NCBI RefSeq assembly: GCF_018603515.1
Contig: NZ_JACATN010000003.1
Coordinates: 1-64,000 of the forward strand
DNA from: Zobellia barbeyronii
GTDB lineage: Bacteria > Bacteroidota > Bacteroidia > Flavobacteriales > Flavobacteriaceae
Direction of reading: 5' to 3'
DNA length: 64,000 bases
In this document: one piece after another, positions 22,586 through 33,300 of the stretch
How positions within the stretch are numbered: position 1 is the stretch's first letter
Layout of the letters: the number at the start of each line of letters is the position of its first letter
Notes under the pieces: model-generated
What the model saw: only the letters and a program-made list of their open reading frames with translations
Databases searched by the model: none
Told to the model about the DNA's origin: nothing
Made by a program: the position numbers and the translations under genes

Positions 22586-24589
22586 TTAAGGCCGATTATC
22601 ATCTATTTGAATGGTATAATCGTCATAATAAACATCACTTACACCAGCTGGTACTGGTTGAATACGTACGGTTCCGTTTGAAGTTGCTGCGGCGATAAAG
22701 GTAAATTCTACCAATTGCCATTTGCCCAACTCGTCTTCTGGATCGTTCCACTGATCATTTATATTTTGATCACCAAAGAAGTGTTTGGCGAAAGCTGTAG
22801 ACGTCGTGCTACCTAAATATCTTTTATATTTTACCCTGTAGGCAGTTCCCGCTTCAAAAGCAAATGTACCGCTGGTAATAGTATTAGGCTTATTGCCATC
22901 AGGAGCAAACAAATGCATAACGTTACCAGAAGGCACTACATCAGAAACTATATCTGGTATTGGTGCCGCAACTATTTCTGCTGCTCCGGCTCCGTTAGAA
23001 CCCGTATTTAACCAATCCGTATCAAGGGCGTTTTCAAACATCCCTACATCACCTAATATATTATCCTCATCAGGTACCACGGTAACCGGACCAAAATCTA
23101 CCAACTCTCCCGCTCCTATGGAAAGAATGTCTCCTGGGCCAACATAAGAAATAGTAATCTCATCATCTCTATACAATTCTTCGCTAAGCATTATTCTTAA
23201 AACAGTAGCATCCGCAGCATCTACCTCAACAGAACTTACTACCGAAGCAACACCATTAACCATTGCAGAAAAGCCCATAGTGGCATCTGCAGAGGCCATA
23301 ACCGAAGCAGGATCTAACTCTTGATCAAACATTACTAAAATGGCATCATCTTCAGTCACTTTTTGAACAGTTCCCACATTATTAACCGGAATTGGAACGT
23401 ATACCTCAACAGGCACAGCGCTAAAAGCTTCAAGAACACGCTCATCTACTGATTTTAATGTGGTGCTACCACCATCATAAGAAACCGTGACCGTATTGGC
23501 TGCATCCGTACCTTCTAATTGCGTTTCTAATACAAGTATTAGCTTATCTACATTAAGTTGATTTTGAGATACAGAAGCAACTGGTCTTGCCACACCGTTA
23601 ACTTCTACCATGAAATTGGAAGACACATCTTCCGTAAGTTCTACCAATTTTGAGCTTAAAGAAACTTCAATTGAATTATCTGCCATTTCAATCACATCAC
23701 CTGCTTGCTCCAAGGCCTCGTCCAAAGCGGTAACATTAAATGTTACAGGAATCTCATACGTCTCTTCGTCTGCTTGTACAGCTTCGGTTCTATCTCTTTT
23801 GGAAACCAAACGACCTTGAAACTTTCCTATCCGCTTGTTGAAAACCAACGTATCTATTGTCTTTTCTTCGTTGACATTTATGATGTTTTCCTCATCTTCT
23901 TCATTTTCCTCAATAGTATGAATTGTCCATACGGTAGAGGTTGGTCTAGATGTATTATTCTGGCGACTCAAGTCTTCAAAAACAAGTGCATCACCAAACT
24001 TTAAATCAATTACATCTTGACTTTTAAAATCGATTTTACTTCCGGCCAAGTTTCTGATTTCCATATCTGCCACGATAGTATCGTACACATCCACAATAAT
24101 GGTATAATCCAAAACCCAAGCTGCACCTTTTTGAACCGTTCGCAGGGTGTCAAAAATGGATGAGTTGGTTTCTGTGTCCCATCCTGTTGGCAAAACAAAC
24201 TCCGTATATTCTTCATACTCGTTATGCAACTTTATAGGCGTAAGTGAATCCCCTTTCGTAAACAATACATGTACCGTTCTTTCGTCAGATACCATACCGG
24301 CACCCTCAATAATACTAGATTCAAAACTATCTGCTTTTGTAGGCAGAGGGCCCTCTAGAAAAAACGTTCCTTCCGGAATGGTCCACTCATGTTTAGTAGT
24401 ACCATTGGATAAGTCCATAAAGGACCCATAATTGTTTATATCTACATCTTTATCTACCGATGTACCCCAAGTTGTGGTAAAAGCGGCATCAACAAAGGTG
24501 TTTGGTGCTACGTACTCGTCATCATCTTCACAGCCAACAATAATCAGCAGTAAAAAAAGAAACCTAATACTATATTTTATATCTCTCAT
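22586..24589 (-). CDS. Surface glycan-binding lipoprotein (SusE-position) with SwmB-like domains and a C-terminal jelly roll
   Basis: 667 residues. Lipoprotein signal with lipobox IIVGC (C20) followed by acidic EDDDE, which favours surface export in Bacteroidota. About 25-290: PKD/Ig-like beta domains. About 290-400 and 400-505: two SwmB-like repeats (NSIEVSLSSKLVEL and DAILVMFDQELDPASV). About 510-667: a galactose-binding or CBM4/9-like jelly roll (ENALDTDWLN start, FAFEAGTAYRVKYKRYLG, KWQLVEFTFIA, SDVYYDDYTIQID). It is the third gene of the susC-susD operon, 21 bp after susD, the position used by SusE/SusF-type glycan-binding proteins. Direct homology to SusE is not claimed. Likely role: capture of the locus's polysaccharide at the outer surface. 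Confidence 0.82.
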   Translation of the reverse strand: MRDIKYSIRFLFLLLIIVGCEDDDEYVAPNTFVDAAFTTTWGTSVDKDVDINNYGSFMDLSNGTTKHEWTIPEGTFFLEGPLPTKADSFESSIIEGAGMVSDERTVHVLFTKGDSLTPIKLHNEYEEYTEFVLPTGWDTETNSSIFDTLRTVQKGAAWVLDYTIIVDVYDTIVADMEIRNLAGSKIDFKSQDVIDLKFGDALVFEDLSRQNNTSRPTSTVWTIHTIEENEEDEENIINVNEEKTIDTLVFNKRIGKFQGRLVSKRDRTEAVQADEETYEIPVTFNVTALDEALEQAGDVIEMADNSIEVSLSSKLVELTEDVSSNFMVEVNGVARPVASVSQNQLNVDKLILVLETQLEGTDAANTVTVSYDGGSTTLKSVDERVLEAFSAVPVEVYVPIPVNNVGTVQKVTEDDAILVMFDQELDPASVMASADATMGFSAMVNGVASVVSSVEVDAADATVLRIMLSEELYRDDEITISYVGPGDILSIGAGELVDFGPVTVVPDEDNILGDVGMFENALDTDWLNTGSNGAGAAEIVAAPIPDIVSDVVPSGNVMHLFAPDGNKPNTITSGTFAFEAGTAYRVKYKRYLGSTTSTAFAKHFFGDQNINDQWNDPEDELGKWQLVEFTFIAAATSNGTVRIQPVPAGVSDVYYDDYTIQIDDNRP

Positions 24590-24610
24590 GTTCTTTTATT
24601 TAGGTTTGAT

Positions 24611-26518
24611 TTATTGAACGAACTCGTCCCAGTTAAGGTTGGAATCGATTTCACTTTGTGGCATTGGCAGGTATGCATGTAAGCTTTCATTAAATTTCTG
24701 AGCTCCTACCGTTGCATCTTGAATTTCTGGCGGCTGATTGAAAACCTTTACACCATCATAAGTTGTTGGCTCTTCTCCTGAAACGGTTAGATAGCACTTG
24801 TACCTTGTACCATGCTTACCGTTCAAGTTTTTTTCATAATGCCAGTAATCATACTTAATAGATGCCAAGTTTTCCAATTGCTCTTTGAACTTACCCCAAC
24901 GTCTTAAATCAGTAGCACGATCACCTTCTAAAGCCAATTCTAAAGGTCTTTCCGTAAAACGTAAATGTTCCATCAAATTCTGAAGAGTAACGGGCTGTGT
25001 GCCATTTGAGGCATCAAAATCTATATCATCCATATACGTGGTTTCTAGATTATTGAACTCCGCTCCCGCTTCAGAAGCTTTTCCTAGTAAAATTAAGTGC
25101 GAACGTTTTCTTACCCTGTTAATGTATTTTAAACCTTCGGAAAGATTACCAGATTCAAGCATACATTCCGCATACATTAAATACACGTCTGCTAGACGAA
25201 TAACAGGAATATTAATTCCCGATCTGTTGTTCATTAAAGTTGACCTATCTTCTCCTGCTCCACCACCAATGGTGTTCCAATGCAAGAATTTTTTGAACAT
25301 AGTAACCCGGTTTCTAGCGAATGGGGCTACTCCTGTAGCGTTACCATACTCTCCATTAACTGCTCCGTACATAGGTGAATCTGGATCATCTACTTGACCC
25401 ATACAATCTCCCATTCTTTTGCTGTACAAACGCATTCTATCTTCAGTACCTATTATTTCTCCGTTCTCATTGTATGCATCTGCACCAATGTTCATATTAG
25501 CAGGGTCTGCAGGGTCTGGCTTCTCTGCTCTATACTTCATGGACAACCATGAACTTGGCTGAATATTAGCATTAAAAACTAGGTAGGTAATATTCTGTGC
25601 CAATGATTCCTCTCCCGAAGTTTCTAAATTGATATTAGTAGTATAGTTGATTTCAAAAATAGACTCGGAATTAAACTCAGCTATACCCGTTACAGTGGTA
25701 GCAATATCTTCTGCCAACGTATAATTGTAATTTTCCATTACATTTTTGAAATAGCCTTCAGCAGTTATAAAGTCATTTTCCGCTAAGTAACTTTTACCCA
25801 TAAGTGCTTCACATGCCCCAGCTGTAATACGACCTAAATTATTGCTTCCAAGTGACTCCCACTCTGAGTAAGTTTTAGGAAGATTATCAATCCCATACTG
25901 CAAATCATCACGATAAAAAGCTTGCACGGCATCAGAGGAAGACAAGGCTTTCTGAAATTCTTCAAAATCTTTAGGTACCTTAATTACCAATGGTACATTA
26001 CCATCATTAAAGCTGGTATTCAATACATAATAGAAATAACCTCTTAAGGCGCGTGCTTGGGCATATACCTCTAACCCTTGCTCTTTAGCCGCTTCAGTGT
26101 TATAATCTTCGGATAGCCGTTCATAATTTTCTATTACCTGATTAGCTCTAAAAACACCTAGGTAAAGTGCATTCCATTTGTTCTCTACGTACTTTGTATT
26201 TGCCGTAAAGTCTTGAAAATACATCTCATCTGGTCTAGTAGCCTGCCTGTATCCACTGGGCACCGCTAAATCTGTACGTACAGATTCATTTTGAATACCT
26301 AATACATCATTATCTTTTAATGCACTATAGACCGAATTCAACCCCTGATTGAGTTGGGAATTATTTTTCCAAAAACTTTTAGTGGTCAAGGAATTTGGAT
26401 TTGTCTGATCCAAAAAATCATCGCTACATGCCTGCGAAATTAGCATTAGCATGCACAACGCCATAGCTCTCCTGTAGAGGCTATTCGTTCTCAAATTTAT
26501 GTTATGTGTTTTTTTCAT
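24611..26518 (-). CDS. SusD/RagB-family outer membrane glycan-binding lipoprotein
   Basis: 635 residues. Lipobox ISQAC (C31) followed by SDDFLDQTNPNSLTT, the hallmark N-terminus of mature SusD proteins. TPR-like helical segments include NKWNALYLGVFRANQVIENYERL, ARALRGYFYYVLNTSFNDGNVPL and MYAECMLESGNLSEGLKYINRVRKR-type motifs (seen in parts), then FTERPLELALEGDRATDLRRWGK and the C-terminal LPMPQSEIDSN-NL motif. The protein forms the lid of the SusC transporter and binds glycan at the surface. It lies 11 bp after susC. Length is slightly above average (500-600). Confidence 0.96.
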   Translation of the reverse strand: MKKTHNINLRTNSLYRRAMALCMLMLISQACSDDFLDQTNPNSLTTKSFWKNNSQLNQGLNSVYSALKDNDVLGIQNESVRTDLAVPSGYRQATRPDEMYFQDFTANTKYVENKWNALYLGVFRANQVIENYERLSEDYNTEAAKEQGLEVYAQARALRGYFYYVLNTSFNDGNVPLVIKVPKDFEEFQKALSSSDAVQAFYRDDLQYGIDNLPKTYSEWESLGSNNLGRITAGACEALMGKSYLAENDFITAEGYFKNVMENYNYTLAEDIATTVTGIAEFNSESIFEINYTTNINLETSGEESLAQNITYLVFNANIQPSSWLSMKYRAEKPDPADPANMNIGADAYNENGEIIGTEDRMRLYSKRMGDCMGQVDDPDSPMYGAVNGEYGNATGVAPFARNRVTMFKKFLHWNTIGGGAGEDRSTLMNNRSGINIPVIRLADVYLMYAECMLESGNLSEGLKYINRVRKRSHLILLGKASEAGAEFNNLETTYMDDIDFDASNGTQPVTLQNLMEHLRFTERPLELALEGDRATDLRRWGKFKEQLENLASIKYDYWHYEKNLNGKHGTRYKCYLTVSGEEPTTYDGVKVFNQPPEIQDATVGAQKFNESLHAYLPMPQSEIDSNLNWDEFVQ

Positions 26519-26529
26519 CTTTCGTTGTG

Positions 26530-29500
26530 TTAGAATTGTAATTGTAGACCCACTTTATACTGTGATGTTACCGGGTATGTACCTTGGTCAATACCCCTAC
26601 TACTAAAACCATTGTTACCTACTTCAGGGTCAAAACCGGAATAGTTGGTAATGGTGAATACATTTTGGGCTTGGACATAAAATCTAAGCTTAGCTATCTT
26701 CATCTTATCACTTAATTTTGAAGGAAAAGTATATCCTAGGCTAATATTCCTAAGTCTTATGAAAGAACCATCTTCTAGAAAATAGTCTGAAGCATCTCTG
26801 TACGAATTGGTATTTGGCGACCCATCATAATAAGGAATATTAGATGTTGGGTTAACCGTTGTCCATGAATAATAAATATCTGCATGGGTCCCAGTTTGGT
26901 AGGCATAGGCCTTACTACCATTCATTACCTCGGCGCCTTGCGAACCATACCAGTTCATAGAAAAGTCAACTCCTTTAAAATTGGCTCCAAAATTGAAGCC
27001 CATATTAAAGTCTTCTGAACCACTACCCTTATACACCTTATCATCTTGATCTATCTTACCATCACCTGCATCTGGGATACCATCATCATCTGTATCTACA
27101 GTAAGTTGATCTACATATTTTAATTGTCCCAAAGAAGCTGCTGGATCAATTTCTCTATAAGCTTCAAGCTCTTCTTCTGTTTTGATAATTCCATCTGTTT
27201 CACGCAAGAAGAAAGCAGCCGCTTCATAACCTTCACGAATAACACTCACCAATTCTCGAGGACCTCTTTGTGAGATATAACTATTATCTAAGAATATGAT
27301 AGGATTGTTAGGACTTGTTTTAGTAACCATGTTTTCGTTTTTCGCATAGGTTAAGCTCAAGTTCCAGTTAAATCCTTTCTTCCCGTAATGATTGAATTTC
27401 AAAGCCATTTCATGACCTGTATTTCTCATATCACCAATATTCAGAATACTACTTCTGTTAGATCCAGAAACTCCTGTTGAAGGCGGGTTTACCACCCCAA
27501 ACAATAAATCTTTCTTTTCACTCACATACACATCGTTAGAGAAAGTAAGCTTCCCATTAAAGAAGGCTAAATCAATCCCTAGATTGCGCTCTTTGGAAGT
27601 TTCCCATTTTACATTTTCGTTCGCATACCTTTCTTGAGTGGTTCCTAAAGCAGGGGTTTCTGTTGTAGAATCTAAACTTGGGTCTACATCTGCACTACCA
27701 AATACATAATCTTGTCCTAGATCAACAACGGCTTGGTTGCTATAAGAAGCAAACCTATCATTACCTGTTGTACCGTAACCCACTCTAATTTTGAATGAAT
27801 TGACCGTTTCTTTAATAGGTTCCCAAAAAGCTTCATCGGAAACGTTCCATCCTAAAGAGGCACTAGGAAACCATCCCCATCTGTTTTGAGGACTAAATTG
27901 AGACGAACCATCTCTTCTTAAACTACCACTAAAGATGTACTTCCCGTCGTAGTTATATTGAATTCTACCTAGATAACCGATAAGTGTTCGTGTATAATCC
28001 CTTCCATCTGAAGTAATTAAATCTCCCGTAGTATATCCATCAAAAACGGTAACCGCTGCATCTGCATTGTCTCTCTTCTCTGCTCTGAAATATTCATTTT
28101 CAGTCTGTTCTAAAGAATTTACCAATAGTACGTTCACGTCATGCTTACCGAACTTTTTATGGTAATTCATCATACCCTCAAACGTTAACTTATTGTTGTC
28201 CGTAACAGCCGTCTGTATTAAAGAAATATCCCACGGGTTTGGTGGAATCAAATCTCCTGAGGTATTGTATACATCTAGTCTTGGAATGATACGCACACCT
28301 TTTTCATGCGAGAAATTAGCACCTCCCCTAGCTGTAAACTTCAATGATGGCGTTGCATCAAAATCAATCTGAATGTTGGCACCATTACTGGTTCCGTCTC
28401 TCACCTCTTTGGTGTTTAGGTTTCTAGCCACCCCACCAAGGGCTCTAATTGGTCCTATTCCACCAGGCTCATCAACTTCATCTTCTGTAACATCTGTAAG
28501 CTCCGTTTGCCCTAATTCAATAGATGGCTGAAAGGGCTTGTATTCCAATATTTTATTAAAAACACCATAATTAGGTAGCGTTTTCTCATCTCTTTTAAAA
28601 GTTAACCCCGTTGCTATTTTCCAATTTCCTTTTGTAAACTGAGTGTTGGATCTAATGTTAAACCGACTATAATCTGAATTGATCATAATACCAGATTGGT
28701 CATAAAAACTGGCATTAAAATTATAGGTCAAACCATCTTTACCACCAGAGACATTAATTGAATGGTTCTGTATAGGTGCTAAATCATTAAGTATTAAATC
28801 TTCTAATTGAGTGTCATTAGTAAACCAGGATCTATTTCTGTGAATTTCTGCATTTACACCACCTTGTACTTTACCGCTAGATAGTGCTCCACGAAGCATA
28901 TCCATATATGTAAGTTGGTATGAAGACATAAGCGGCGTTCCAGATGTAATATCCTGTACCCCATACTCAGAGTTAACCCGAATATCCATCTTACCTACTT
29001 TACCTTGTTTGGTTGTAATTAGAATTACACCCCCGGCACCACGTGTACCATAAATAGAAGCCGAAGCAGCATCTTTTAATACATCTATAGATTCAATTTC
29101 ACTAATGCTTAATTGAGGATCACTATTATAAGGAATACCATCTACTACATAAAGTGGACCGTTTTGCCCATCTAAAAGTGAGCTAAAACCACGTATAAGA
29201 ATATTAGCCTCTTCACCAGGTTGCCCAGAACTAGCCGTAATATTCACACCCGCAATTTGGCCTTGTAGTGCTGTACCAATATCCGAAGTAGTGGTTTTAG
29301 CCAACTCTTCTGACTTTACCTGCACTACCGCACCTGTAAGTTCTTTTTTCCGTTGCGTACCATATCCAACCACAATAACTTCATCTAGCTCAGAAGCATC
29401 TTCTTCTAAACTAACATTTATACTCGTTTTACCGCTTACGGCAATTTCCTTGGTAGCAAATCCAATATAGCTAAAGATAAGTACCTCTGTAGATGCTGCA

Positions 29501-29709
29501 CTTATAGTATACAGACCATCAAAATCTGTAACGGCTCCTGTTTTTGTTCCTTTCACTACCACACTTACCCCGGGTAATGGTGCTCCATCCGCAGAGACGG
29601 TTCCAGATACGGACTGCTCCTGCGCATTAGCAAAACCAAAGCATAAGCTCAACACGAGTGTCATGAGCTTTAACTTTGAAGTTCTGATTAATAGTAGTTT
29701 GTTTTTCAT
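26530..29709 (-). CDS. SusC/RagA-family TonB-dependent outer membrane transporter
   Basis: 1059 residues. Signal peptide about 1-29 (ANAQ). A CarboxypepD-reg-like Ig domain follows (about 32-110; VSGTVSADGAPLPGVSVVVKG). Then come the linker ELDEVIVVGYGTQRKKELTGAV, the plug domain (about 120-235; DIGTALQGQIAGV, ILIRGFSS, YVVDGIPY, IEVLKDAASASIYG-type motif seen as IDVLKDAASASIYGTRG), and a 22-strand-type barrel ending in an aromatic residue (LQLQF). It imports oligosaccharides into the periplasm using TonB energy, paired with the SusD lid encoded next. The gene is divergent from the hybrid two-component regulator, the classical arrangement for PUL control. It is the only SusC in the window. 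Confidence 0.97.
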   Translation of the reverse strand: MKNKLLLIRTSKLKLMTLVLSLCFGFANAQEQSVSGTVSADGAPLPGVSVVVKGTKTGAVTDFDGLYTISAASTEVLIFSYIGFATKEIAVSGKTSINVSLEEDASELDEVIVVGYGTQRKKELTGAVVQVKSEELAKTTTSDIGTALQGQIAGVNITASSGQPGEEANILIRGFSSLLDGQNGPLYVVDGIPYNSDPQLSISEIESIDVLKDAASASIYGTRGAGGVILITTKQGKVGKMDIRVNSEYGVQDITSGTPLMSSYQLTYMDMLRGALSSGKVQGGVNAEIHRNRSWFTNDTQLEDLILNDLAPIQNHSINVSGGKDGLTYNFNASFYDQSGIMINSDYSRFNIRSNTQFTKGNWKIATGLTFKRDEKTLPNYGVFNKILEYKPFQPSIELGQTELTDVTEDEVDEPGGIGPIRALGGVARNLNTKEVRDGTSNGANIQIDFDATPSLKFTARGGANFSHEKGVRIIPRLDVYNTSGDLIPPNPWDISLIQTAVTDNNKLTFEGMMNYHKKFGKHDVNVLLVNSLEQTENEYFRAEKRDNADAAVTVFDGYTTGDLITSDGRDYTRTLIGYLGRIQYNYDGKYIFSGSLRRDGSSQFSPQNRWGWFPSASLGWNVSDEAFWEPIKETVNSFKIRVGYGTTGNDRFASYSNQAVVDLGQDYVFGSADVDPSLDSTTETPALGTTQERYANENVKWETSKERNLGIDLAFFNGKLTFSNDVYVSEKKDLLFGVVNPPSTGVSGSNRSSILNIGDMRNTGHEMALKFNHYGKKGFNWNLSLTYAKNENMVTKTSPNNPIIFLDNSYISQRGPRELVSVIREGYEAAAFFLRETDGIIKTEEELEAYREIDPAASLGQLKYVDQLTVDTDDDGIPDAGDGKIDQDDKVYKGSGSEDFNMGFNFGANFKGVDFSMNWYGSQGAEVMNGSKAYAYQTGTHADIYYSWTTVNPTSNIPYYDGSPNTNSYRDASDYFLEDGSFIRLRNISLGYTFPSKLSDKMKIAKLRFYVQAQNVFTITNYSGFDPEVGNNGFSSRGIDQGTYPVTSQYKVGLQLQF

Positions 29710-30351
29710 ACATTCTCGTTGTTAAAATTTAGTTAAACAAATGTTGATTTTTTATTTCATTGGAATGATGACATATGATTTGATCCTTAGGCCAAATGAT
29801 TAATGAAGAAAGTAAGGTGTGCCGTATATGGTTAATTGAGAAGACTTTAAGGTGATAATTTGCAATAACAAAAGCCTTGAAGTAGTAGAAATAAAGGAAC
29901 ATTGAACAAAAAAAAGCGCGTAAACACGAGCGCTACAAACGTTAATATTATGTTAGCAAAAGCCCATTCAAGCGAGGTTTTTTAAATTTCAAAAAATACA
30001 AACCATACAATTAGTTATAAAAATTCAAAAAAACACTCATTTTCGCAATCCACCTAATAACGGGGCTTTCCAAGAGGAAAAACACATATGTTTAATCATA
30101 TGTTTTACTATCTAAACCATTTACTCCGTTTCAAATCTTAGTTTTATCTTACATTGTTATCTAAAATGCTAGAGATTACGATAGCATAAGTTTTACGTTG
30201 AATAACAACAGGCAACAAACTTAAATTCCGCTAAAAAACTCGTAGTTTATTCAAAGCGTTTACGAGTCAAATTAGATACTCTAAGAGGAAAAAACGTAAC
30301 GTTTTTCTCTAAATTATAGACTGACCCATAACCACTAATTCATTTTTACAA
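29710..30351. promoter_or_regulatory. Divergent control region between susC and the hybrid two-component regulator
   Basis: 642 bp with no gene. It holds several symmetric elements. AGCGC-N10-GCGCT lies at 29915-29934. ACATATG-N6-CATATGT lies at 30084-30103 in an A+T-rich block. An imperfect hairpin near 30285-30310 (AGAG, A-run, CGT, then AACGTTTTTCTCT) sits about 45 bp before the regulator ATG. The string AAGAGGAAAAA occurs twice, once before each of the last two elements (about 30072 and 30283), and could be a direct-repeat site. No clean TAnnTTTG/-33 pair at the right distance from either start was found. Promoters and regulator sites for both genes must lie here. Confidence 0.5.
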
Positions 30352-33300
30352 ATGATGATTGTAGTACCTAAAAAAATGAAATTATATTGCTTTCTTACTT
30401 TCTTTTGCCTGAACATGCTGACCAATGCATTTGGGCAAAACCAAATTTCATTTCAACATATATCTACAAAAGATGGTCTATCGCAAAGTGATGTCAACAC
30501 CATTTATCAAGACAAATTAGGGTTCATGTGGTTTGGAACCCATGATGGCATAAATAAATATGATGGTTATGAATTTACTGTCTACAATCTTGATGATAAT
30601 AATCCTGACAGTATAAATAGTAACCTAATTTTTGATATTGCAGCAGATGATGAGGGCAATCTATGGATTGGAACCACCGGAAACGGACTAAATTTCTTTA
30701 ATGTAACTACGGGTAAATTCACCCAATACACACACGACAAAAACAACCCAAAAAGTATTTCTAGCAATCATATTACTAGAGTTTTTATTGATAGTAAAAA
30801 ACGATTATGGATAGGAAACAGAAATGGTCTTGATAGATTAGACCTTAATACGGTGGTTTCTGATGAAATTGAATTCGAACATTTTAACTCTGAAATTAGC
30901 TCTCCTATTCCTAAGTATGACGGTTCTTTTATAAGCGCTATATATGAGGACAAAAAAGGCGGGCTTTTTGTAGGTGGTAAAGTTGGGCTTTACAAACTTA
31001 GAAAAGATGGAAAAGGTAAAGACTTCTTCGCAAATGTTACTGACGAAATAGGCTTACCAAAAACCACTATTAGAAGTATCGCCGAAGATGCTACAGGTCG
31101 TCTTTTTATTGCTACCGGCAGAGGCCTTTATTACCAAACTTTAGGTATAGAATCAGGTTTTGAACGATTTCACAAAGGTGGCTTCGGAACTATTCTCATT
31201 GATAAAGACAATCATATTTGGGCAGGATCAGACCGTGGTCTTTTCTATTTTGAAAATTTTACGGATGACAAACCTCCTGTGTTTTTAAAGCAATTTCAAT
31301 ATGATTCAAAAGACCCTTCTAGTTTAAGTAAAAACATAGTGAGATCTTTGTTCATGGATGATACAGGTATTATTTGGATAGGAACAAATGGTGGCGGTAT
31401 TAATATTTTTGACCCTAAGAGAAAGCAGTTTAAAAACATTAGAAATACTTCTGACCCTAATAGCTTAAGCTATGATAAAATTAGGTCGATCTTTGAAGAT
31501 AGTAATGGAACGTTATGGATAGGAACCGAAGGCGGTGGGTTAAACATGCTTAAAAAAGCCAATGATAACGGTTCCTATAAGAGCTTTAAACATTTTAACT
31601 CCCTAAAAAAAATATTTGCTATTTCAGAAACCAAGATTGGAGGAAAACCAAATTTAATGATTGGTTCCGAAGGGTTTCCCGGGCTTTACTTCTTAGATAT
31701 CTCAAACCCCGAAAATATCTCTGAAGAGAACTTAACGGGAACAGATTTAAATAATGGTGTTTTTAGTCTATTATCTGATTCTAACGAAAATATTTGGGTT
31801 GGAACTTATAATACGGGCATACACCGATGGATGAAAACCGACACTATAGGCAAATTTAAAAAGCAATCTTTTGGACATTACCCCGGCAAAGCAAATTCTA
31901 TTTCCAGTAATATTATCAGAAATATACTAGAAGACAGCCAAGGAAATATTTGGTTAGCTACTGGTGATGGACTTTGTGTGCTTAGCGCAAAAGAACGGTA
32001 CAAGAAGAGGCCTAAATTCAAAGTATATAAGCATGACCCAGCAAATGCTAAATCCATTAGCCACAACTACGTTCTTTCTCTCTATGAAAGCTCAGCAGGA
32101 GTATTGTGGGCTGGAACATTTGGTGGTGGACTAAACAAATTTATACCAGGTACAGACGAACAACCTGATACTTTTGAGCACTATTCTTCATTAGACGGTT
32201 TGCCTAACAATGTTATAAAAGGAATCTTAGAAGATAGTAAGCAAAACCTATGGCTATCAACCAATAAAGGGCTTTCTAGTTTTGACCCTGAAAAGAAAAC
32301 ATTCAAAAACTACAATTCAAGTGATGGTCTTCAAGATAATGAATTTCAAGAGCTTGCTTGTTTAAAAAGACCCGATGGCGAAATGCTTTTTGGAGGTATT
32401 AACGGCTTTAACGCCTTCTACCCAGATGAAATTCAGGAAAACAAATATCCCGCAAAAACAGTAATCACAGATTTACTGATTTCTAATAAATCCGTAGAAA
32501 TAGGAGAAGAAATTAACGGCAAGATTATTCTTGAGAAAAACATCAGCAAAAGCAAAGAAATAGAACTAAACTACGGCAATACTAATTTTTCATTTGAATT
32601 TGCAGCATTGCACTATGCAGCTCCTTCTAAAAACCAGTATGCATATAAATTAGAAGGATTTGATACGGAGTGGACGGAGACTACCGCCAAAAAGAGATAT
32701 GCTACTTACACCAATCTAAAACCTGGCGATTATGTTTTTAAGGTGAAAGCTTCCAACAATGATGGTATTTGGAATTCCGAACCAACAATCTTAAACATAC
32801 ATATCATTCCACCATGGTACCGCACCAATTTTGCCTATGTATGCTATGGTCTTTTGTTCATGGGAATGCTATGGTTATTCTGGCGCTATACTTTTATCAG
32901 GACTTCAGAAAAACATCAATTAGAGCTGGAATCCGTTGAGCGGGAAAGGTCTGAGGAGTTACAGCGCATGAAGTTGGAGTTTTTTACCAATATATCCCAT
33001 GAATTTAGAACACCGCTAACTCTAATAAAAGGCCCCTTGGAATACGTTCAAAAAAACGTATCAACTCTAGACCAAAAATCGCTAAAAGAGCAATTGGCCC
33101 TAATGCAAAAGAACACTAATTACTTGCTACGTCTAGTGACTCAACTTTTAGATTTTAGAAAAATCACACAAGGCAAAATGAGGCTTGTAATGAGACATGG
33201 TGATATTGTCGCATTCATTCGTGAGGTGGCTGAACCTTTTCAGTTTATGGCACATAAGCAATCTATAGACTTTGAACTAGATGCTGCTTCCGATACTTTG

